Shown here in pieces: positions 57,805 through 64,000 of a DNA stretch of 64,000 nt. The notes under the pieces are model-generated. The model saw nothing but the letters and a program-made list of their open reading frames with translations, was not told the origin of the DNA and did no database searches. Position 1 is the stretch's first letter. Every line of letters starts with the position of its first letter. The stretch is from Paenibacillus validus NBRC 15382 (lineage in GTDB: Bacteria > Bacillota > Bacilli > Paenibacillales > NBRC-103111), in assembly GCF_004000985.1 (NCBI RefSeq), contig NZ_BIMH01000015.1:1-64000 (forward strand). The letters run 5' to 3'. A program made the translations under genes and the position numbers.

Positions 57805-59361
57805 ATGACGGAATATGCGTTTGAAATGACCGGTATCCTAAAGCGGTTCGGCCCGGTAACCGCAAGCGACGGCGTCGACCTGTCCGTTCGGCGGGGCGAG
57901 ATTCATGCGCTGCTCGGCGAGAACGGGGCCGGCAAGAGCACGATCATGTCGATATTATCCGGCGTGTACCGCGCGGACGAAGGCGAGATTCGCATCGGCG
58001 GGAAGCCGGTCCACATTCGCGGTCCGAAGGACGCGATGAAGCTCGGGATCGGCATGGTCCACCAGCATTTTCGGCTGGTGGCGGCGATGACCGGAGCGGA
58101 GAATATTGTACTGGGCCAGCGCGGCAGCGTTTGGCGAGGCAAAGGCTGGATGCGGAGCAAGCAGCGGGAGCTGGAAGAGCTGGCTCGTAAATTCGGCCTG
58201 AGCGTTCCGATGGACCGGCCGGTCTGGCAGCTGTCCGTCGGCGAGCAGCAGCGCGTGGAAATTATGAAGACGTTATACCGCGGGGCGGACATCGTCATCC
58301 TTGACGAGCCGACCTCCGTGTTGACGCCGGGAGAAGCGGAAGAGCTGTTCCGCACGCTGAGGTCGATGAAGCAGGAAGGCAAGACGGTCATGATTACGAC
58401 CCACAAGCTGAGGGAGGTCATGGCGGTTGCCGATGTGATGTCCATGATGCGCAAAGGAAAGATGATCGCATCTGTCGCCAAGGAGGATACGTCGGAACAG
58501 GAGCTGGCGCAGCTGATGGTCGGGCGGTCGATCGAGGCGGCAACGGCGAATCATGCCGGTCCGTCGCCGATCCGGGATCAGCGGGAGGCGCTTGGCGCGA
58601 TTCTCGCCGTGGAGCGGCTGCAGGTGAACGCGGACCATGGTCGCCAGGCGCTGCAGGGCGTTACGCTGCAGGTAGGCAAGGGCGAGATCGTCGGCGTCGC
58701 CGGGGTTGCCGGCAACGGGCAGAAGGAGCTGGCGGAAGCGTTGACGGGACTGCGCCCCTGGCAGTCGGGTACGGTCGTATACGACGGCCGGGAGCTGCAG
58801 ACGCCCAGCGTGCGCAGGCTGATTGAGCTGGGTGTCGCCCATATTCCGGAGAACCGGATGAAAAGCGGCTTAGCTGGCTCGCTCGGCGTCACGGATAATT
58901 TATTATTCAAGTCGTATCGTACCCCGGCCCGTTCGCGTCTCGGCTTCTTGCGAAAAGGGGGAAACCGCAGGTGGGCCGAGGAGCTGGTGCGGAAGTTCGA
59001 CGTCAAGACGCCCGGTCTGGACGCGCCGGTGCGCCAGCTGTCCGGAGGCAACCAGCAGAAGCTTGTGCTCGCCCGCGAAGCGGAGCAGAAGCCGAAGCTG
59101 CTCGTTGCCGTGCATCCGACGCAGGGTCTCGATGTCGGGGCTGCTGACGGGGTGCATCGCATGCTTCGGGAGCTCGCCGAAGGCGGAACGGGCATCCTGC
59201 TCATATCCGAGGATTTGGACGAAGTAATCAAGCTGTCGGATCGTGTGCTCGTGCTGTTTAACGGCACGATTCAAGCCGAATTTCGAGCCGGGACGTTGGA
59301 CCGGGGCGATATCGGCTCCGCCATGGCCGGCTTACCGGAATCGCGAGGTGAAGCCATATGA
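57805..59361 (+). CDS. BMP-type nucleoside ABC transporter ATPase (NupO-like)
   Basis: A 518-aa two-domain ATPase. Domain 1 has Walker A LLGENGAGKSTIM, signature LSVGEQQRV and Walker B ILDEPTSVLTPGE. Domain 2 has GVAGVAGNGQKELAEALTGL (reduced P-loop typical of this family), signature LSGGNQQKLV and VAVHPTQGLDVGA in place of a classical DEP Walker B, as in NupO/YufO proteins. The stop overlaps the start of the first permease (ATGA). It powers uptake of nucleosides or purines. Confidence 0.93.
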   Translation: MTEYAFEMTGILKRFGPVTASDGVDLSVRRGEIHALLGENGAGKSTIMSILSGVYRADEGEIRIGGKPVHIRGPKDAMKLGIGMVHQHFRLVAAMTGAENIVLGQRGSVWRGKGWMRSKQRELEELARKFGLSVPMDRPVWQLSVGEQQRVEIMKTLYRGADIVILDEPTSVLTPGEAEELFRTLRSMKQEGKTVMITTHKLREVMAVADVMSMMRKGKMIASVAKEDTSEQELAQLMVGRSIEAATANHAGPSPIRDQREALGAILAVERLQVNADHGRQALQGVTLQVGKGEIVGVAGVAGNGQKELAEALTGLRPWQSGTVVYDGRELQTPSVRRLIELGVAHIPENRMKSGLAGSLGVTDNLLFKSYRTPARSRLGFLRKGGNRRWAEELVRKFDVKTPGLDAPVRQLSGGNQQKLVLAREAEQKPKLLVAVHPTQGLDVGAADGVHRMLRELAEGGTGILLISEDLDEVIKLSDRVLVLFNGTIQAEFRAGTLDRGDIGSAMAGLPESRGEAI

Positions 59362-60488
59362 GTACCGAACCCTCAGCCGGAGCTTGGGGAGCAAAGGCGC
59401 AGACGGCGGAAGCCGGGGGCGCCGACAAGCCTAAATTTCGCCTGGAGCTGAACTCCGCTCCATCTGGCGTATGGTGGATGCCGATCGTGTCGGTTGGGCT
59501 GGCGCTGGTGTTTTGCGGGTTGTTTATTGCGCTGAACGGCATGAACCCGATCGCCGTTTATTTGAAAATGCTTCAAGGCGCCTTCGGCTCCAGCTACGGC
59601 ATCAGCGAAACGATGGTCAAAGCGATTCCGCTGCTATTATGCGGACTCGGCGTCTCGTTCGCCTACCGCATTTCGATTTGGAATATCGGAGCGGAAGGAC
59701 AGCTGATCGCCGGTGCGATCTCCGCGACGGCGGTTACGATTTATTGGCCGGAGCTCGGCGGGCTTTGGGCGATTCCCGTTATGATGATCGCCGGGATGGC
59801 CGGGGGCGCGCTGTGGGGGCTGCTGACGGCCCTGCCTCGTACGCTGTTCCGGGTGAACGAGCTGATTACTTCTTTAATGTTGAATTATGTGGCGATTCTA
59901 TTGCTGAATTTCTTCGTGTTCGGTCCCTGGAAAGATCCGAAAGGGATGAACTTCCCCGGCACCGCGGAATTTCCGCCGGCGCAGCAGCTGCTGACGCTGG
60001 GCGGCTCGCGGCTTCACCTGGGGCTGGTATATGGTCTGGTCGCGGTCATTCTATACGCGGTCTGGATGAACTACACGCGCTGGGGCTACGAGCTTCGCTT
60101 GCTCGGCGCGAATCCGGCTGCGGCCAAGTACGCGGGGATCGCGGTGAACCGTCACATTATCGTCGTGATGCTGATCAGCGGCGGCCTGGCCGGACTTGCG
60201 GGCATGAGCGAGGTGTCCGGGGTGACGCACCGGCTGATGTACGGATTGTCGCCCGGTTACGGGTATACGGCCATTATCGTCGCTTGGCTCGCCAAGCTGA
60301 ATCCGGCCGGCCTGCTTGTGTCGTCCGTGCTGTTCGGCGCACTGATTGTCGGCGGCTACAGCGTGCAGACGATCGGGCTGCCGTCGTCCATGTCGCTGAT
60401 GCTCCAGGGCGCGATCTTATTCTTTCTGATTGCCGGGGATCACTTCGGAAAATACCGGCTGCGCCGCAGCCGCAGCGATAAAGCATAA
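59358..60488 (+). CDS. BMP-type nucleoside ABC transporter permease 1 (NupP-like)
   Basis: A 376-aa membrane protein with 8-10 hydrophobic segments after a hydrophilic N-terminus of about 35 residues. Motifs: FAYRISIWNIGAEGQLIAGA, VNELITSLMLNYVAILLLNF and PGYGYTAIIVAWLAKLNPAG, all usual for the larger permease of this class. ATG overlapping the ATPase stop (ATGA). It forms the channel with the permease at 60530. Confidence 0.92.
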   Translation: MSTEPSAGAWGAKAQTAEAGGADKPKFRLELNSAPSGVWWMPIVSVGLALVFCGLFIALNGMNPIAVYLKMLQGAFGSSYGISETMVKAIPLLLCGLGVSFAYRISIWNIGAEGQLIAGAISATAVTIYWPELGGLWAIPVMMIAGMAGGALWGLLTALPRTLFRVNELITSLMLNYVAILLLNFFVFGPWKDPKGMNFPGTAEFPPAQQLLTLGGSRLHLGLVYGLVAVILYAVWMNYTRWGYELRLLGANPAAAKYAGIAVNRHIIVVMLISGGLAGLAGMSEVSGVTHRLMYGLSPGYGYTAIIVAWLAKLNPAGLLVSSVLFGALIVGGYSVQTIGLPSSMSLMLQGAILFFLIAGDHFGKYRLRRSRSDKA

Positions 60489-60529
60489 GGAGCCGGGAGT
60501 CGACCGGCGGTCGAAGGGGGCTGTTCACG

Positions 60530-61459
60530 TTGGAATTCACGATTACTTTGCTGATCGCGGCGATTTCCGCCGGGACCCCGCTGCTGCTTGCCGCGCTCGG
60601 GGGGATTTTATCGGAGAGGGCGGGCATTATTCATCTCGGTACGGAAGGCATCATGCTGATGGGAGCCGTGCTCTCCTGCATGACTTATATCACGACCCAA
60701 AGCCTGGGGCTCGCGCTTCTGTCGGCGCTGCTGGGTACGGCGCTGTTGGGCGGGCTGCACGCCTTATTGACGGTTACGCTGCATGCGAACCAAACCGTCA
60801 GCGGTCTGGCCATTACGCTGTTCGGCACCGGATTAAGCGCCTACTTGGGCAAAAAGTTCAGCGGCCAGCCGATTCCAGGCTCCGTGCCGAAGCTCGATCT
60901 GCCGTGGCTGGAAGCCGTGCCGTTCGCCGGCAGGCTGCTGGCGCATCAGGATTGGATCGTATGGTTCAGCCTGGTGCTCGTCGTCGCGCTGCACACGCTT
61001 ATTTACCGTACGTCCTGGGGGCTGCATCTCCGCGCCGTCGGCGATAGTCCGGGGACGGCGGACGTGATGGGCATTCCGGTGGCGCTGTTTCGCTACACGT
61101 ATGTCGTGCTCGGCTCGATGCTGATGGGCTTGGCCGGCTCGTATTTGATCCTGGCGTATTCGCCCAGCTGGACGGAAGGGATGACGGCCGGACGCGGGTG
61201 GATCGCGGTGGCGCTCATTATTTTCGCCCGTTGGAATCCGGTTCGCGCTTTGTTCGCCGCTTATTTATTCGGCGGGCTTGATGCCCTGGGCTTCCGCATT
61301 CAATTGCTGGGAACCCCGATTCCTTCGTATTTTCTGAAAATGATGCCGTACCTGATCACCATCGGCGTACTGATGTATGTCGGCTGGAAAACGCGCAGCA
61401 AGCCTTCGGGCGGCCCCGAAGCGCTCGGACTTCCGTATTTGCGGGAGCAGCGCCACTAG
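60530..61459 (+). CDS. BMP-type nucleoside ABC transporter permease 2 (NupQ-like)
   Basis: A 309-aa membrane protein with about 8 hydrophobic segments. It begins EFTITLLIAAISAGTPLLLA, ALGGILSERAGIIHLGTEGI, the typical start of the smaller permease; GRGWIAVALIIFARWNPVRA and FGGLDALGFRIQ are conserved further on. TTG start at 60530 about 10 bases after AAGGGGG. Completes the importer (binding protein, ATPase, two permeases). Confidence 0.92.
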   Translation: MEFTITLLIAAISAGTPLLLAALGGILSERAGIIHLGTEGIMLMGAVLSCMTYITTQSLGLALLSALLGTALLGGLHALLTVTLHANQTVSGLAITLFGTGLSAYLGKKFSGQPIPGSVPKLDLPWLEAVPFAGRLLAHQDWIVWFSLVLVVALHTLIYRTSWGLHLRAVGDSPGTADVMGIPVALFRYTYVVLGSMLMGLAGSYLILAYSPSWTEGMTAGRGWIAVALIIFARWNPVRALFAAYLFGGLDALGFRIQLLGTPIPSYFLKMMPYLITIGVLMYVGWKTRSKPSGGPEALGLPYLREQRH

Positions 61460-61498
61460 AGGTGAACGTGATGAGTCTGGAAAAGCGAGGTGAGGCGG

Positions 61499-62392
61499 AT
61501 GGCTGTTGGCGAATATCCCTTGCCGGATATGCGGAAGCGGGTGTGGCAGCCGCGAACGCTGGCGGAAGCTTGGCAGTTGAAGAGGACGCTGGGCGAGCAG
61601 GCCGTGATCGTCTCCGGCGGCACGCTGCTGCGAACGCAGTGGGAAGCGGGGACGGCGATCATGCCGGGGCATCTGATCAGCCTTGAATCGGTACCTGAAC
61701 TGCAGGTATGCGAAGCGGGCGGGGCAGCGATTCGAATCGGTGCGGGCGTGACGCTCGCCGCTTGTCAGCGATGGGGGGACGCTCCGTCCTTGCTGAAGGA
61801 AGCCTGCCGCCGTATCGCGGCTCCCTCCATTCGCCGCCTGGGTACGATCGGAGGCAACGTCATGTCGGCCTCGGGCGATTCGCTGCCCGCTTTGGCCGTG
61901 ACGGACGCAGAGCTGGTATGGTACGACGGCAGCGGGTCGGTGGCCGAGCCGGTCGGCGCCTGGCTGGAGCAGCGGCGTGCGGTCGGAGGCTCCGCGAAGG
62001 AGACGCGCCTGCTGAAGGAGGTTCGCTGGAGCAGGAAGGCGGATGACCAAGAGGCTTGCGGCTATTACGAGAAAGTCGGGCGGCGCGAAGGGTTCTGTCC
62101 TTCCGTCGTGACGGTAGCCGGACAATTTCGGCTCGATGCGGCGGGCAGGCTGCGCGGCGTACGGTTGGCCGCCGGCAGCGCCGCTGCGGTCGCCTGCCGG
62201 CTGGCGGAGGCTGAGGCGCTGCTGGAAGGAAGCGTATGGAGCGCGGACTTGAGGCGCAGCGTGCATCAAGCCGTGATGGAAGGGTTCGACGGCGGAGCGG
62301 ATGCTTTCGCTACGGCGGCATACCGCAAGCGTGCAGCCGCCCATTTGCTGACGGCGTTCCTGGAGGAGCGCGCCGGCTGCCGGGGGGACTGA
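61499..62392 (+). CDS. pucC: Xanthine dehydrogenase FAD-binding subunit
   Basis: A 297-aa CoxM/XdhB-type FAD subunit. FAD-binding blocks are AVIVSGGTLLRTQWEAG near residue 37 and SIRRLGTIGGNVMSASGDSL near residue 110, followed by the CO-dehydrogenase flavoprotein C-terminal domain (FCPSVVTVAGQFRLDAAGRL). It takes electrons from the 2Fe-2S subunit and reduces NAD+. ATG 61499 is preceded by GCGAGGTGAGG; GTG 61490 lies in that site. It is followed by the molybdenum subunit gene 15 bases on. Confidence 0.9.
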   Translation: MAVGEYPLPDMRKRVWQPRTLAEAWQLKRTLGEQAVIVSGGTLLRTQWEAGTAIMPGHLISLESVPELQVCEAGGAAIRIGAGVTLAACQRWGDAPSLLKEACRRIAAPSIRRLGTIGGNVMSASGDSLPALAVTDAELVWYDGSGSVAEPVGAWLEQRRAVGGSAKETRLLKEVRWSRKADDQEACGYYEKVGRREGFCPSVVTVAGQFRLDAAGRLRGVRLAAGSAAAVACRLAEAEALLEGSVWSADLRRSVHQAVMEGFDGGADAFATAAYRKRAAAHLLTAFLEERAGCRGD

Positions 62393-62407
62393 GAGAGGAG
62401 GGGCAGG

Positions 62408-64000
62408 ATGAGACTGGATAGAACGATGGCAGGAACACGCTGGCACATACGCCCGGACGGACCGGATAAGGTGACCGGACGGCTTGCGTATTTGACGGAT
62501 ATGGGCATGCCCGGCATGCTGTACGGCAAAATTTTGCGAAGCGCTTATCCGCACGCCTGGATCTTGTCCATCGACACGAGCCGGGCGCAGCGGCTGCCGG
62601 GGGTTCATGCGGTGCTTACCCATCGCGACGTGCCGGGCTTGAACCTGTTCGGTATCGCGGTTCCCGATCAGCCGGTGTTGTGCGAGGATCGCGTGCGTTT
62701 CGCCGGAGATGCCGTGGCGGCGGTTGCGGCTGAAACCGAGGAGCTGGCCGAATATGCGCTGACGCTGATCGAGGTGGTCTACGAGCCGCTGCCGGTCATC
62801 GACAGCCCGGAAGCAGGGCTGCGGCCCGATGCGCCTAAGCTGCATCCGAACGGGAACGTGCTGCATCGCACCGATTTTGAGCGGGGGAATGCCGCGCAGG
62901 CGTTCGCGGCCTGTGCTTTCGTTACGGAAAATACGTACCGGACCCCGCGTCAAATGCACGTCTATATGGAAACCGAAGGCGGATTGTTCGTCCCGGAGCC
63001 GGACGGCGCAGGACTTACGGTTTATGCGCCGACGCAGCACGGCTATAAAGACCGGTTTCAGCTGTCGCGTATTCTGGCGATGCCGGAGCCGAGCATTCGC
63101 GTCGTGTCCAGTCCGATCGGCGGCTCGTTCGGCGGCAAGGACGAACTGAACGTGCAGCCCTACGGGGCGCTGCTGGCTTTGAAGAGCGGCCGGCCGGTCA
63201 AGCTGCACCAATCGCGGATGGAATCGGTTCGCGCCGGATTGAAGCGTCATCCGATGAGCGTGACGATGCGCACGGGAATGGACGCGAACGGCAAGCTGCT
63301 CGCCCATGAGGTGCGCATCGTGGCCGATACCGGCGCTTACGCCACGCTGGGCGAACCGGTCTTGAACTTCGCGACGGAACACGCGCAGGGGCCTTACCGG
63401 ATTCCGAACGTCGCGATCGAAGGCTTGTCCGTGTATACGAACAACGGCGTATCGGGCGAGTTTCGCGGCTTCGGCGGCAATCAGGTGATTTTCGCGATGG
63501 AGGGGCAGCTCGACCGGCTGGCGGAAGCGGCGGGCATCGATCCGTGGGAGCTGCGCAGCCGCAACTTGCGGGAAGCGGACGATCCCGGGCCGTTCGGCCA
63601 GCGGATCGTGGCGACAGACGGCGCCCGCCAGGTGTGGGCGTCGGTGGCCGGCTCCGAGCTGATGCGGAGGAAGGCGCGGGAAGAGCAGGCGGCGTGGCCG
63701 GCCGCGAATGAAGAGCTCGCGGGATCGTCGAAGGCGGGCGAAGAGCGCGAGGCGTGGCCGGCTATGGGCGAAAGACGGGCGGGCAGCACCCGGGAGAAGT
63801 GGCTGCGCAGGGGAATTGGCGCCGCCATCGCCATGCACGGCTCCGGGCTTGGCTTCGGTCTTCCGGACCCGGCTGGCGGCCGCCTCCGCCTGAATGCCGA
63901 AGGCCGCATTGAAGCGGCATTCGGCTACGAGGAATTCGGGCAAGGGCTGCTCGCTTCCTTGCAAATCATGCTGACGGAGCGGTTCGGCTGCGCCAAGGAA
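62408..64000 (+). CDS. pucD: Xanthine dehydrogenase molybdenum-binding subunit (3' end outside window)
   Basis: The frame starts at ATG 62408 (GAGAGGAGGGGCAGG upstream) and is open for 531 codons to the window end without a stop. It begins with the a/b hammerhead domain (RWHIRPDGPDKVTGRLAYLT, LRSAYPHAWILSIDTSRAQR) and continues into the molybdopterin domain: PIGGSFGGKDELNVQPYGAL near residue 237 and SGEFRGFGGNQVIFAMEGQL near residue 350. It oxidises hypoxanthine and xanthine to urate with water as oxygen source. Around residues 423-462 it has a two-unit imperfect duplication (REEQAAWPAANEELAGSS and GEEREAWPAMGERRAGST). The 2Fe-2S subunit gene is expected just beyond the window. Confidence 0.92.
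   Translation, partial: MRLDRTMAGTRWHIRPDGPDKVTGRLAYLTDMGMPGMLYGKILRSAYPHAWILSIDTSRAQRLPGVHAVLTHRDVPGLNLFGIAVPDQPVLCEDRVRFAGDAVAAVAAETEELAEYALTLIEVVYEPLPVIDSPEAGLRPDAPKLHPNGNVLHRTDFERGNAAQAFAACAFVTENTYRTPRQMHVYMETEGGLFVPEPDGAGLTVYAPTQHGYKDRFQLSRILAMPEPSIRVVSSPIGGSFGGKDELNVQPYGALLALKSGRPVKLHQSRMESVRAGLKRHPMSVTMRTGMDANGKLLAHEVRIVADTGAYATLGEPVLNFATEHAQGPYRIPNVAIEGLSVYTNNGVSGEFRGFGGNQVIFAMEGQLDRLAEAAGIDPWELRSRNLREADDPGPFGQRIVATDGARQVWASVAGSELMRRKAREEQAAWPAANEELAGSSKAGEEREAWPAMGERRAGSTREKWLRRGIGAAIAMHGSGLGFGLPDPAGGRLRLNAEGRIEAAFGYEEFGQGLLASLQIMLTERFGCAKE

Noticed and set aside
61265-63964. An 899-codon open frame on the minus strand
   Set aside because: It runs antisense to the xanthine dehydrogenase FAD and Mo subunit genes, has no family motifs, is rich in Arg/Pro/His and has no ribosome site; high GC content of this region keeps the antisense frame open.
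1-64000. CRISPR arrays, tRNA or rRNA genes, transposases, prophage genes
   Set aside because: No regularly spaced repeats, cloverleaf-like segments, transposase or phage-like reading frames were seen on reading both strands.

Overview
The window looks like a chromosomal segment of a spore-forming, Paenibacillus-like Bacillota. The reasons are strong GGAGG ribosome sites with frequent GTG and TTG starts, sporulation/germination genes (CwlJ-like, YhcN/YlaJ-like, YlxY-like), a PerR-box catalase, cre-like sites, a menaquinone-type ETF dehydrogenase, and HxlR/HxlAB, PucR, Rrf2 and MocR regulators. The genus is inferred from general features, not from a marker gene. No rRNA, tRNA, CRISPR array, prophage or transposase gene was seen.

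Layout. 1-3.6 kb: end of a DUF4430 protein and an ECF vitamin transporter (T, fused A-A', S), probably for cobalamin. 3.8-13.2 kb: AraC regulator and a sugar-type ABC system with two different RbsA/MglA-like ATPases, one binding protein and one permease, then an FMN/4Fe-4S/FAD oxidoreductase and a Gfo/Idh/MocA dehydrogenase. 13.2-14.7 kb: catalase with a perfect PerR box. 15.1-33.3 kb: a long catabolic island with a Liv-type importer (permease M fused to ATPase G), Fe-alcohol dehydrogenase, aldehyde dehydrogenase, acyl-CoA dehydrogenase, RraA-like aldolase, CoA-transferase, flavoprotein reductase, enoyl-CoA hydratase, EtfBA, GntR/FCD regulator and ETF:menaquinone oxidoreductase. 33.5-37.0 kb: a second sugar-type ATPase and permease plus an alpha/beta hydrolase. 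37.1-41.4 kb: spore-envelope and germination genes with remnants of a ger operon. 41.5-43.4 kb: quinone-oxidoreductase-like gene with its Rrf2 regulator, and an HxlR regulator. 43.5-48 kb: DJ-1/PfpI protein, hxlA, hxlB, zwf and gnd, together a cyclic formaldehyde-oxidising ribulose monophosphate route. 48-51 kb: EamA exporter divergent from a MocR regulator, and a small unknown gene. 51.1-64 kb: purine salvage and catabolism (add, pucR, xdhC-like, mocA-like, BMP-type ABC importer, xanthine dehydrogenase FAD and Mo subunits, the last cut by the window end).

The most interesting part is the 15-33 kb island. It reads as one route: import, alcohol to aldehyde to acid, CoA activation, alpha/beta desaturation, hydration and perhaps aldol cleavage, with electrons passing from acyl-CoA dehydrogenase through EtfBA to membrane menaquinone. 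Its two transcription units (importer and enzymes) are preceded by 19-bp palindromes that differ at one base, which points to a single regulator, probably the GntR protein inside the island. The substrate cannot be named from sequence alone.

Many starts were moved downstream of the longest open frame to the codon with the best ribosome site; each entry says so. Promoter and operator calls were made by eye.
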